Of a stretch of DNA of 64,000 bases, positions 9,603 to 18,312 are shown one piece after another. Location of the stretch: NCBI GenBank assembly GCA_016705125.1, contig JADIYW010000001.1:22501-86500 (forward strand). Reading direction: 5' to 3'. The translations under genes and the position numbers were made by a program. The stretch comes from Bacteroidota bacterium (GTDB lineage: Bacteria; Bacteroidota; Bacteroidia; Chitinophagales; JADIYW01). The notes below the pieces were generated by a model. That model did not search any database, was not told the DNA's origin, and saw nothing but the letters and a program-made list of their open reading frames with translations. Position 1 is the first letter of the stretch; each line of letters opens with the position of its first letter.

Positions 9603-10553
9603 TTAAGGCAATATAGGATTAGCAAATAAGGAATCCGCCATTATATTTGAAAATTGCTTAATTCCATTTTCATTTAAATGCAAATAATCTCTGAAATACA
9701 ATGTGTCTGACACTACAGATGAAAAATTGTGGTAATCGATTTTTTTATTTTCTAGTATTTTATAAATTTCATAATAAACGGCCTTTCTACCTTGTTCATA
9801 TTTACCTATTTCTTTCAATTCAGGGGCAGTATAAGCAATAAGCGGTATCTTTTTTGCCTTTGCCAAATCTATAATTTTTAATAAATATTTTTTGTCTATA
9901 TCATTTATGCCCAATTTCTTTTCCTCTAATTTTATCAATCCTGCAAATTCATTTCCTTTCATTAGTTCACTACCATCAAATTTATCAAAATCATTTAAAG
10001 CAACTTGCTTATTGTTTTTTATAACAGCCGCTAAAGGAAAAAAATTGTTGTATTCAAAATAACTTGCCATTGGAACAAAACGCCAAAGGTAATACTTAAG
10101 GTCGGGAACACAATCTTTATACACTTCCCCTATTTCATCCTCTTTTATGTATTGGAAATAAAAATAAGGATGAAACGGCAAGCTGAATGACATTTCTGCA
10201 TTTAGTAAATTTGGGTTAATTTCAAGAAAAAGGGTGTCTATAGAATTGCCATTCTTCAAAAATTTGGATAACAAAATATAACTCTCCGCTAATCCTGTAC
10301 CAGAAACACCCAAATTAATTCCTTCGTTTTTGTTTTTTTGTTCTATTGCCTGTATATCCACCAAATTTATTACCCTTGATGAACCTAATACCCCAAAATC
10401 GAAGTGCTGATTTTTTTTAGATAAAATCCAGTTTGGTTTTAATGAAACATCTAGATTATTATGGAAATAATTGTTAAAAATATTACTCATCGGGTAACAA
10501 ACCAAAAAACAAATAACAACTACCAATATTATATTTATGCCTATCTTTTTCAT
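9603..10553 (-). CDS. SGNH-like membrane-anchored protein, partner of the adjacent MBOAT
   Basis: 316 residues. One N-terminal hydrophobic helix (residues 4-22) anchors a periplasmic domain. FGVLGSSR (Gly57-Arg60) sits where SGNH esterases have GDS, and DYLHLNENG near the C-terminus gives the Asp289-x-x-His292 pair. This arrangement matches AlgJ/AlgX/DltD-like proteins that work with MBOAT transferases to acylate exported polysaccharide. It lies 1 base after the MBOAT gene at 10555. The catalytic serine could be Ser58 or Ser59; activity is inferred. Confidence 0.65.
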   Translation of the reverse strand: MKKIGINIILVVVICFLVCYPMSNIFNNYFHNNLDVSLKPNWILSKKNQHFDFGVLGSSRVINLVDIQAIEQKNKNEGINLGVSGTGLAESYILLSKFLKNGNSIDTLFLEINPNLLNAEMSFSLPFHPYFYFQYIKEDEIGEVYKDCVPDLKYYLWRFVPMASYFEYNNFFPLAAVIKNNKQVALNDFDKFDGSELMKGNEFAGLIKLEEKKLGINDIDKKYLLKIIDLAKAKKIPLIAYTAPELKEIGKYEQGRKAVYYEIYKILENKKIDYHNFSSVVSDTLYFRDYLHLNENGIKQFSNIMADSLFANPILP

Positions 10554-10554
10554 T

Positions 10555-12012
10555 TTAAAAATTTACATAAATAAATTCTGCATCTGAATGAAATTGCCCA
10601 AAAAAAGCAATTATAGCCAAAATCCCAAAATAAATAGTCCAACGTACAAAAGTATTTTTCTGATTCAAAACCTTATAAGATTTTTCTTTGAAATAAGTTT
10701 CAATCATAAAAAACAATAATAACAATACAACCAATATTGCGATATTGCTGCTTCCTCCATTTAAAAATAAAACCTTTGAAATATTCCCATTGAATATCCC
10801 TGTTATGTCGTTTTTCCAGCCTTGTCCAATACTTTTTATTACCACAAAAGCCCTTTCTAATGTGTTTGATTTTAAAAAAATAAGCGTAAAACTAACATAT
10901 ATAAAGGTGAGCTTTAAAGATAAAAAATCGTAAAGGCCTTTTGGTAGTTTCTTGGCCCATTTCTTTCTGCTTTTTTTGGTAAAAATTTCATACACCAAAG
11001 CAATACCATGCAAACTCCCAAAAATCATGAATGTAATACCAGCTCCATGCCAAATTCCAGCAATAAAGAAGGTAATAAATACCGCCAAGTGCATTGAATA
11101 TTTACCCAAATCGCGCCATCCAATTGCCATTGGGTTATACAAATATTCATTAAGCCAGGTAGATAGTGAAATGTGCCATCGCCTCCAAAATTCGGTAATG
11201 TTTTTAGATGAAAGGGGCTTGTCAAAATTTTCCATCAATTTTATTCCAAATAATTGAGCCGAACCAAGGGCAATTTCGGTATATCCCAAGAAATCGAAGT
11301 ACAATTGTAAGGTAAAAAGGGAAACGCTTATCGCAACAGACAAACCTCCAAAGGCATCAATGTTTTTCCATACATTATCCACCAAAACAAATAACCTATC
11401 GGCAATCACTAATTTTAGAAAAAAACCCCATAAAATTCGACGTAATCCATCTACAAAATTTTCATAATTAAATTCTGAACCCTGTTTCAATTGGGGCAAT
11501 AAATTCCTTGGTCGGTCTACTGGCCCTTGCATAATTTTGGGAAAGAAAAAGAAATAGGAAACAAGATGAATATAGTTTTTTTCTGCTGCTGCCTTTTCTG
11601 AAGCAATATCTAAATTATAACCAATTGCCTGAAAAACGTAATAGGAAATTCCTATTGGCAAAATTATATCTAACAATGGAAGGCTAATGTCTATTTGTAA
11701 AAATTTAAAAACATCATTTGTTGACCCACTAAAAAAATTGAAATACTTAAAAAAGAATAGCAATAACAGATTTCCAAGAATTGAAACCGTTAATAGCATT
11801 TTTTTTGACTTTGCCTTTTCAATGGATATTCCTGTAAGATAATTAAAAATGGAAACACCTAGCAGCAAAACAAAATTTTTCCAACCAAATAATGAATAGG
11901 CAAATAAACTGCCCAATAACAACAAATAAGGACGTATAGTTTTAGGAAACAAGTAAAAAGACAAAACTAAGCCTGCAAGAAAAACAATGAAATTAAAAGA
12001 ATTAAAAAACAT
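10555..12012 (-). CDS. MBOAT O-acyltransferase (AlgI-like)
   Basis: 485 residues with about a dozen membrane helices. The two conserved histidines are visible: His280 in EFWRRWHISLSTW and His322 in GIWHGAGITF. PIGISYYVFQAIGY near 119-132 and MQGPVDRP near 161-168 are also typical of AlgI/PatA/DltB-type enzymes, which carry an acyl group across the inner membrane to a polysaccharide. First gene of the minus-strand operon 12012-6020, with a promoter at 12052-12082 and an SGNH-like partner immediately downstream. Confidence 0.9.
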   Translation of the reverse strand: MFFNSFNFIVFLAGLVLSFYLFPKTIRPYLLLLGSLFAYSLFGWKNFVLLLGVSIFNYLTGISIEKAKSKKMLLTVSILGNLLLLFFFKYFNFFSGSTNDVFKFLQIDISLPLLDIILPIGISYYVFQAIGYNLDIASEKAAAEKNYIHLVSYFFFFPKIMQGPVDRPRNLLPQLKQGSEFNYENFVDGLRRILWGFFLKLVIADRLFVLVDNVWKNIDAFGGLSVAISVSLFTLQLYFDFLGYTEIALGSAQLFGIKLMENFDKPLSSKNITEFWRRWHISLSTWLNEYLYNPMAIGWRDLGKYSMHLAVFITFFIAGIWHGAGITFMIFGSLHGIALVYEIFTKKSRKKWAKKLPKGLYDFLSLKLTFIYVSFTLIFLKSNTLERAFVVIKSIGQGWKNDITGIFNGNISKVLFLNGGSSNIAILVVLLLLFFMIETYFKEKSYKVLNQKNTFVRWTIYFGILAIIAFFGQFHSDAEFIYVNF

Positions 12013-12051
12013 ATCTTACAAATAGCCCTTGTTGTCTGAAAAATTAACCTA

Positions 12052-12082
12052 CAAAAGTAGTGATTCCAAATGATTTAATAAA
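12052..12082 (-). promoter_or_regulatory. Putative promoter of the minus-strand acylation/glycosyltransferase operon
   Basis: On the minus strand the -7 element reads TACTTTTG (12052-12059), matching the Bacteroidota consensus TAnnTTTG. After 19 bases there is TTTA (12079-12082), one base off the -33 element TTTG. It lies 40 bases before the MBOAT start. Confidence 0.6.
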
Positions 12083-12158
12083 AAAAAACTTAATTTGATT
12101 ACAAAACAATTCTAATACTCGCAAAAAAACTTTAAATTCGCTGTCCAAAAAAAAATAA

Positions 12159-13889
12159 ATGCAAGTCGTTCCTAGTTTTTCAGACTTAAAAAAAGCTTTA
12201 AAACTTATAAATCCTGATTTTAAAAAAATTAGAATTGCCGTTTTGGGTGATTCAGCTACCCAATTAATCTGTACAGCATTAAAGGGAATGGCTAAATTGG
12301 AAGGCATTGAACTCGACCTATACGAGGCCGAATACGACCAACTCAAACAAGAAATTATTGATACGGAATCTCCATTTTATCAATTTAAACCTGAGTTTGT
12401 TTTACTCTTCCATTCTACCCAAAAGTTGTCTAAATCTTTTTACAAAAAAGAGTTGTCTAAAAAGGAAACCTTTGCCAATAATTGGATAGATGATATTGCT
12501 TATTTCTTAGATATTTTAAATCAACAACTTAACACAAATATACTATTCCTTAATTTTGTAGAAACAGATGATGCCATTTTTGGAAATTATGGTCTAAAAA
12601 CGCGTGCTAGCTTTAATTATAATGTCAAATCTATTAATTATAAATTAATGGAAATGAGCCACTTAATGAAAAATCTTTTTGTGGTAGACCTAAATGGCTT
12701 AGCCAGTAAATACGGCAATAATAATATTGCAGATCCAAAAATATATATCACCACTGATACTATTTTTTCAATGGATTTTATACCACAATTGGCAAAATTA
12801 ATTTTGGATGTGTTATTGCCTTTTACCGGTAAATTTAAAAAATGTGTTATTCTCGACCTCGATAATACCACTTGGGGTGGCATAATTGGAGACGATGGCA
12901 TTGAAAATATTCAAATTGGCGACTTAGGCATCGGCAAAGCATTTACCGAATTTCAGTATTGGATAAAACAATTGAAAGAAAGAGGCATTATTTTAGCCGT
13001 ATGTAGCAAAAATACCGAGCATATTGCCAAAGAGCCTTTTGAAAAACATCCAGATATGGTGCTCCGACTAGACGATATATCGGTATTTGTTGCCAATTGG
13101 GAAAACAAAGCGGATAATATTAGATACATACAATCCATACTGAATATTGGATTCGACAGCATGGTTTTTTTAGACGACAACCCATTTGAGCGCAATATTG
13201 TGCGTGAAAATATCCCTCAAATATGTGTGCCTGAATTACCCGAAGACCCAGCCGAATATTTGCCTTATTTAAAATCACAAGCCTTATTCGAAACCATTTC
13301 ATTTACACACGAAGACCTTGAACGCACAAAATTATACCAAGAAGAAGCCAATAGAACGGTATTGCAACATAAATTTACCAATGAAGAGGAGTTTTTACAA
13401 AACCTTGAAATGTCGTGTATTGTAGAGCCTATTACCAAATTTACACTGCCTCGTGTAGCACAATTATCGCAACGATCCAACCAATTTAATTTACGCACTA
13501 TAAGATATTCAGACGAGGCTATACAAGCCATAATGGATTCCAATAACTATTTTTCGCTTACCTTTACTTTAAAAGATAAATATGGCGATTATGGTTTGAT
13601 AAGTGAAATCATTATGGAAAACAAAAATGATACGCTGTTTATCGAAACTTGGATAATGAGTTGTAGGGTCTTGAAGCGAAACGTAGAAAATTTTGTGCTG
13701 AATAATATTGTACAAATTGGCCGAGAAAACGGATTTTCGAAAATTGTAGGCGAATATATACCAACCGCTAAAAATGCAATGGTAGCCGACCACTACAAAA
13801 ATCTGGGCTTTGAGGAAGATGGGAACGGTTTTTGGATATTAGAAATAAAAGAATATCAAGAAAGAAAAAATTATATTGAAAAAAGGTAA
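12159..13889 (+). CDS. FkbH-like HAD-superfamily protein with N-terminal SGNH-like and C-terminal GNAT-like parts
   Basis: 576 residues. An N-terminal part carries VLGDSATQL (residues 28-36), an SGNH-like opening. The central HAD domain has VILDLDNTTWGG with Asp233 and Asp235 as expected nucleophile and acid, AVCSKN, NWENKADN and VFLDDNPFERNIVRE, all diagnostic of the FkbH family. The last 190 residues (LSQRSNQFNLRT, LKDKYGDYGLIS) resemble the acyltransferase-like tail of this family. FkbH proteins take 1,3-bisphosphoglycerate, remove phosphate and load a glyceryl group on an acyl carrier protein. A methyltransferase and an ACP follow at once, which supports that reading. The exact acyl product is inferred. 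Confidence 0.85.
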   Translation: MQVVPSFSDLKKALKLINPDFKKIRIAVLGDSATQLICTALKGMAKLEGIELDLYEAEYDQLKQEIIDTESPFYQFKPEFVLLFHSTQKLSKSFYKKELSKKETFANNWIDDIAYFLDILNQQLNTNILFLNFVETDDAIFGNYGLKTRASFNYNVKSINYKLMEMSHLMKNLFVVDLNGLASKYGNNNIADPKIYITTDTIFSMDFIPQLAKLILDVLLPFTGKFKKCVILDLDNTTWGGIIGDDGIENIQIGDLGIGKAFTEFQYWIKQLKERGIILAVCSKNTEHIAKEPFEKHPDMVLRLDDISVFVANWENKADNIRYIQSILNIGFDSMVFLDDNPFERNIVRENIPQICVPELPEDPAEYLPYLKSQALFETISFTHEDLERTKLYQEEANRTVLQHKFTNEEEFLQNLEMSCIVEPITKFTLPRVAQLSQRSNQFNLRTIRYSDEAIQAIMDSNNYFSLTFTLKDKYGDYGLISEIIMENKNDTLFIETWIMSCRVLKRNVENFVLNNIVQIGRENGFSKIVGEYIPTAKNAMVADHYKNLGFEEDGNGFWILEIKEYQERKNYIEKR

Positions 13890-13891
13890 TT

Positions 13892-14797
13892 ATGGGTTTT
13901 ATTATTGAAGAAATTATAGAAAAAATTGGGTTAAAAAATCCAGAACATGCTGCCAAACTGAGCAAAAACCTAGCAGGTTTGGAAGCCGAAATTTATCCTG
14001 CATCTGAATCCTTTTTTCAAAAATATTATGCCTATCTTGAAAAAGAAGGCAAAACCATTGATTTTGGTATTGATTGTTACTTACACATGTGTGATGACAT
14101 GTTGATACAAAGACATAAATTCATTGAAACGGGCAAATATACAAGCACCTCATTTGATGAGGTAGAAAAGCGTGTTTATGGCAACGAAGCTATTATGACG
14201 TATCACATGCACGGTTTGGTTTTGGGTCAATTTTTGTGGTTTGAACAATTCGAACGATTTAAATTCTTTAAAGAAAATCTAATAAAATATTTCCCTTCTC
14301 AAGGCAAATATTTAGAAATAGGTGGCGGACACGGATTATATATGTTGGGAGCATTGGAATTATTGCCAACAGATACTGTTTTTGACTTGGTTGACATAAG
14401 TCAGAGTTCTATTAATTTAGCAAAAGGCGTTATTGATAATTCTAAGGTAAACTATACACTTAAAAATGTATTTGATATAAGCGATGAAGATAAATATGAT
14501 TTTTTTACCATGGGCGAAGTATTGGAACATTTAGAAGATCCAATTGCCATATTAAAAAAACTAGCTAATCTGATTGGAAAAACAGGGAAAGGTTATATTA
14601 CAACACCTATCAATTCGCCGATGATTGACCACATTTACTTATTCAATAACGAAACTGACATACGTGAAGTATTTGATAAAGCAGGTTTATCTATTTTAAC
14701 AGAAAAAATAGTTATTTCTGAACATATTTCCCCTAAATTAGCCAACAAATTTAAAGTGCCCATCATGTATGCCGCATTTGTAGAACAAAAAAAATAA
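13892..14797 (+). CDS. SAM-dependent methyltransferase, class I
   Basis: 301 residues. Motif I is YLEIGGGHGLY (LEIGGGHG at 141-148), followed by acidic FDLVDIS (motif II) and FFTMGEVLEHLEDP (motif IV). The N-terminal 130 residues form a helical region without a motif I know. It starts 2 bases after the FkbH-like gene and ends 8 bases before the ACP gene, so it may methylate the ACP-bound acyl group, as the O-methyltransferase FkbG does in methoxymalonyl-ACP synthesis. Methylation of a sugar is the alternative. Confidence 0.8.
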   Translation: MGFIIEEIIEKIGLKNPEHAAKLSKNLAGLEAEIYPASESFFQKYYAYLEKEGKTIDFGIDCYLHMCDDMLIQRHKFIETGKYTSTSFDEVEKRVYGNEAIMTYHMHGLVLGQFLWFEQFERFKFFKENLIKYFPSQGKYLEIGGGHGLYMLGALELLPTDTVFDLVDISQSSINLAKGVIDNSKVNYTLKNVFDISDEDKYDFFTMGEVLEHLEDPIAILKKLANLIGKTGKGYITTPINSPMIDHIYLFNNETDIREVFDKAGLSILTEKIVISEHISPKLANKFKVPIMYAAFVEQKK

Positions 14798-14805
14798 ATT
14801 ATAAA

Positions 14806-15048
14806 ATGGAAGAGCAAGAAATATTGTCGCAAGTAGTAGCAATTTTTAAAGAAGAATTAGACAATGAAGAAATTGAATTAACCATGGAAAGCACTGCCAA
14901 GGAAGTTGAAGATTGGGACTCATTGAGTCATATTCATCTCATGGTTGCAATTGAGAAACATTTCAAAATCAGATTTACAAGTACAGAAATAAGCAGCTTT
15001 AAAAATGTTGGTGAAATGGTTGAAACGGTGAAAAAAAGATTGGGATAA
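14806..15048 (+). CDS. Acyl carrier protein
   Basis: 80 residues, acidic, four-helix size. The phosphopantetheine site is the motif DSL in EDWDSLSHIHLM, with Ser39 as the attachment residue. The sequence differs from a fatty-acid AcpP and stands alone inside a polysaccharide cluster, between a methyltransferase and a VOC protein. It probably carries the acyl group formed by the FkbH-like protein and hands it to a sugar acyltransferase. It needs a phosphopantetheinyl transferase that is not in the window. Confidence 0.9.
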   Translation: MEEQEILSQVVAIFKEELDNEEIELTMESTAKEVEDWDSLSHIHLMVAIEKHFKIRFTSTEISSFKNVGEMVETVKKRLG

Positions 15049-15057
15049 TATATTAAT

Positions 15058-15453
15058 ATGGACATTCAATTCCATCATATTGGCTGTTTGGTTGAAAAAA
15101 TAGAAATAGCCATTGCGGATTACAAAATATTATACCCTAAAAATAGTGCTTCACAAATTTGGGAAATTGAGGCTCAAAAAGTAAAAGTTTGCTTTTTTCC
15201 AATATCACCGACCAGTTTTATTGAATTTGTAGAACCATTGGACGAAGAAAGTCCTTTACAAAAAATGAAAAAAAAAGGCAATTCATTTTACCATTTAGCC
15301 TTTCTTTGTAGCGAATTTGATAAGGCATTGCAATATTACGAAACAAGCGGATACCGAAAGTTGAATGAATTTAATTCCGAAGCATTTGATGGAAAACGTT
15401 GTGCTTTTATCTATAACAATGAAATGCATTTAATTGAATTGATTGAGAGGTAA
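15058..15453 (+). CDS. VOC (glyoxalase/bleomycin resistance) family protein, methylmalonyl-CoA epimerase-like
   Basis: 131 residues forming two beta-alpha-beta-beta-beta units. Candidate metal ligands are His7 in FHHIGC, His79 in FYHLAF and Glu127 in MHLIELI, spaced as in methylmalonyl-CoA epimerase. FIEFVEP near 54-60 is also typical. It is the last gene of a tight four-gene block (gaps of 2-10 bases) with FkbH-like, methyltransferase and ACP genes, so an epimerase or lyase acting on an ACP-bound acyl group is plausible. No direct functional residue beyond the metal site is seen. Confidence 0.75.
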   Translation: MDIQFHHIGCLVEKIEIAIADYKILYPKNSASQIWEIEAQKVKVCFFPISPTSFIEFVEPLDEESPLQKMKKKGNSFYHLAFLCSEFDKALQYYETSGYRKLNEFNSEAFDGKRCAFIYNNEMHLIELIER

Positions 15454-15541
15454 TATATTTTGGAACAATTTATTGAAGACTTTTGAATTTAAAATAATCT
15501 TCTTATTAAAAAAATGTATTTTTACTATATAAAATTTGATA

Positions 15542-16615
15542 ATGATTTTTGTAACCAAAACTTATTTACCTAATAAAGAAACATATGTTGAAAAAATAAA
15601 TCAAATATGGGATTCTCATGTACTCACTAATAGAGGTCCAATGGTTTTAGAGTTGGAATCAAAAATAAGTGATTTTTTGGAAACATCTTTACCCCTTTTT
15701 GTTTCAAATGGTACAATTGCTTTACAATTAGCCATAAAAGCGTTTGAATTAGAAGGTGAAATCATCACTACCCCATTTTCTTATGTTGCCACAAGTTCCT
15801 CCATTTTTTGGGAAGGTTGTAAACCAATTTTCGCTGATATTTGTAAATCAAGTTTGTGTATAAATCCTGAAAAAATAGAAGCACTTATTACAAAAAACAC
15901 ATCTGCAATTTTAGCTACCCATGTATTTGGAATTCCTTGTGATGTGGAAAAAATTGAAGCAATCGCTCAAAAACACAACTTAAAAATTATTTATGATGCT
16001 GCTCATTCATTTGGTGTTAAACTAAATGGAAAATCAATTTTTGATTATGGCGATATTAGCACATGTAGTTTTCATGCTACTAAATTATTTCATACTGGTG
16101 AAGGTGGTGCCATCTTTTGTAAAGAAGATGAATTGATGAAAAAAATTAAATTACTACATTCTTTTGGGCATATTGTTGATGATTATTATACAGTAGGAAT
16201 AAATGGTAAAAACAGTGAATTACATGCAGCTATGGGTTTATGCGTATTGGCAGATATGGATATAATTTTAGAAAAAAGAAAAATCGTAGCTAGTTTATAC
16301 AATTCATTGCTTAATTTAGAAAAATTAAAAAAACCAACAATTAATGAAAATGTACAATATAATTACGCCTATTATCCAATAATACTTGAAAGTGAGGCCA
16401 TTATGACTAAAGTGAGAAATGCATTAATAAAAAATGATATAATGCCAAGACGGTATTTTTATCCCTCTTTAAACACATTATCATTTTATAATACCAATTT
16501 TCAATGTCCAGTTTCTGAAAGTATTAGCAGCCGGATTTTATGTTTGCCTTATTATCCGGATTTAGAACCTGAAAATATAAATAGAATAGCAAATATTGTA
16601 AATCAAAACCTTTAA
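15542..16615 (+). CDS. DegT/DnrJ/EryC1 family PLP-dependent sugar aminotransferase
   Basis: 357 residues from the ATG at 15542; a TTG two codons earlier is less likely. Asp152 in IIYDAAHSFG and Lys181 in SFHATKLFHTGEGG are the PLP residues. The HATK...TGEGG form with FSYVATSSS resembles enzymes that make 3- or 4-amino-dideoxyhexoses (VioA/QdtB/FdtB-like). It is the third aminotransferase of the cluster. It starts 88 bases after the VOC gene and is followed 11 bases later by an ArnC-like transferase, so the amino group it installs is a candidate acceptor for the ACP-bound acyl group. Confidence 0.85.
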   Translation: MIFVTKTYLPNKETYVEKINQIWDSHVLTNRGPMVLELESKISDFLETSLPLFVSNGTIALQLAIKAFELEGEIITTPFSYVATSSSIFWEGCKPIFADICKSSLCINPEKIEALITKNTSAILATHVFGIPCDVEKIEAIAQKHNLKIIYDAAHSFGVKLNGKSIFDYGDISTCSFHATKLFHTGEGGAIFCKEDELMKKIKLLHSFGHIVDDYYTVGINGKNSELHAAMGLCVLADMDIILEKRKIVASLYNSLLNLEKLKKPTINENVQYNYAYYPIILESEAIMTKVRNALIKNDIMPRRYFYPSLNTLSFYNTNFQCPVSESISSRILCLPYYPDLEPENINRIANIVNQNL

Positions 16616-16626
16616 AGAACATTAGA

Positions 16627-17565
16627 ATGAGCAAATTAGTTTCTTTTATCATTCCTGTGTATCACAATGAAGGTACTTTGACAATTATAAGTAGCCAAAT
16701 TACAAACTTAATGACAAAGGAATTACCTCAATTAGACTTTGAAATTATTTTTATAAATGACGGCTCAACTGATGGGTCATGGGATGAATTGAAAAGCGTA
16801 CATGCCAACAATGAACACGTAAAAATCATTTCGTTTTCTAGAAATTTTGGTCAAATACCAGGTATTATTTGTGGTTGGAAAGAGGCAAAAGGTGATGCAG
16901 TAATAAATATGTCAGCCGACTTGCAAGACCCCGTTGAACAAGCAATAGAAATGATTAAAAATTGGTTGGCTGGAGATGAAATAGTAATTAGTTACCGAAT
17001 AGCTAGAAATGATTCATTTTTTACCAATCTTACCTCAAAGATATTTTATGCGCTTATGAAAAATAATGTGCCAAAAATGCCACTCGGCGGATTTGATTTT
17101 GCACTATTAGACAGAAAAGCAGTAAACGCCGTAAACCAGTTAAATGAGCGAAATAGAGTCTACCAATATGACGTACTTTGGTTAGGATTTAAATTAAAGT
17201 TTTTACCTTATGAACGATTAGTAAGAGAAATTGGCAAATCTCAATGGGGATTTAAAAAAAGATTCAATTATTTCATTTTATCCTATTTATATGTAAGTTA
17301 TTTCCCAATTAGATTAATGAGTGGTATTGGATTAATTACATCATTTACAGGTTTTTTATATGCAATTATAGTGTTTTTTAATTATTTTGTAAATAAAGCT
17401 CCATTTAATGGTTGGACACCATTAATGATTGTATTGCTCATCATTGGCGGTGGAACAATGCTTATGCTAGGTATTATTGGTGAATATATTTGGCGAATTT
17501 ATGATGAGTTAAAAAACAAACCTCATTATATAATAGATGAAAAAATAGGAAATAATTTACACTAA
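16627..17565 (+). CDS. GT2 glycosyltransferase with C-terminal membrane segments (ArnC/GtrB/DPM1-like)
   Basis: 312 residues. SFIIPVYHNEGTL opens the GT-A domain; IFINDGSTDGSWDEL and SADLQDPVEQ supply donor and metal contacts; GKSQWGFKKRFNYF precedes two membrane helices near residues 228-252 and 268-290. The order and length mirror the protein at 2951-3892, suggesting two polyprenyl-phosphate sugar transferases with different sugars in one cluster. It probably loads the sugar made by the adjacent aminotransferase onto undecaprenyl phosphate. Confidence 0.8.
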   Translation: MSKLVSFIIPVYHNEGTLTIISSQITNLMTKELPQLDFEIIFINDGSTDGSWDELKSVHANNEHVKIISFSRNFGQIPGIICGWKEAKGDAVINMSADLQDPVEQAIEMIKNWLAGDEIVISYRIARNDSFFTNLTSKIFYALMKNNVPKMPLGGFDFALLDRKAVNAVNQLNERNRVYQYDVLWLGFKLKFLPYERLVREIGKSQWGFKKRFNYFILSYLYVSYFPIRLMSGIGLITSFTGFLYAIIVFFNYFVNKAPFNGWTPLMIVLLIIGGGTMLMLGIIGEYIWRIYDELKNKPHYIIDEKIGNNLH

Positions 17566-17571
17566 TAAATC

Positions 17572-18141
17572 ATGGCTTTTTTAAACGAAAATCAATTAAA
17601 TGAAATGGGCTTTGGTTCCATCGGAAAAAATGTTTTGATTTCTGAAAAAGCGTCATTTTATAATCCTTCAAAGATTTTTATTGGAAATAATGTCCGCATA
17701 GACGATTATTGTATATTATCAACTTCTGAGAAGGGAATTTACATTGGAAGCTATATACATATCTCTTGCTTTGCCTCCCTAATCGGTGCCGAGAAAATAA
17801 CAATAGGTGATTTTACTTGTATTTCAGGACGAGTTTCCATATATTCAAGTAATGACGATTATACGGGCATAGGAATGACAGGGCCAATGGTACCAATTGA
17901 ATATAGAAAAGTTCAAAATGAACCAATCACAATTGGTCGTCATGTTATTATTGGGGCAGGATCCGTTGTTTTGCCAGGAGTTAAAGTAGCAGACGGAGTA
18001 GCTGTCGGAGCATTAAGCCTTATTAACAAATCACTAGACCCATTCTCTATTTATGTGGGATGCCCTGCTAAATTTATAAAAAAAAGAAAAGACAATCTTT
18101 TATTGTTTGAGAAAAAATTAAATAAACAAACCATACCATGA
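17572..18141 (+). CDS. Hexapeptide-repeat acyltransferase
   Basis: 189 residues. Hexapeptide repeats run through most of the protein (IGNNVRIDDY, IGSYIHISCF, IGAEKITIGDFTCIS) and end with IGRHVIIGAGSVVLPGVKVADGV and a VGCPAKFI tail. This is a left-handed beta-helix acyltransferase. It starts 6 bases after the GT2 gene. Because it follows an ACP-containing block and an aminotransferase, it is a candidate for the enzyme that uses the ACP-bound acyl group, although most family members use acetyl-CoA. Confidence 0.8.
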   Translation: MAFLNENQLNEMGFGSIGKNVLISEKASFYNPSKIFIGNNVRIDDYCILSTSEKGIYIGSYIHISCFASLIGAEKITIGDFTCISGRVSIYSSNDDYTGIGMTGPMVPIEYRKVQNEPITIGRHVIIGAGSVVLPGVKVADGVAVGALSLINKSLDPFSIYVGCPAKFIKKRKDNLLLFEKKLNKQTIP

Positions 18142-18312
18142 ACATTATAAGGCCTTTTGGGACATGTAATGTCCATTTAAAAAAGAGATAACAGTGGTAT
18201 AACTATCAATGAAATGCGACATAGAAATTATCCTATTGAGTGTATTGAATATTATTTGGGTTAAATATTATAATTTCGTTTATTGAATAACTATTTTTAA
18301 GTTTCCTTTATT

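Noticed and set aside
15535..15545. Possible promoter AAAATTTG right before the aminotransferase start
   Set aside because: It ends four bases before the ATG, leaving no room for a transcript start, and the first base of the -7 consensus is wrong.
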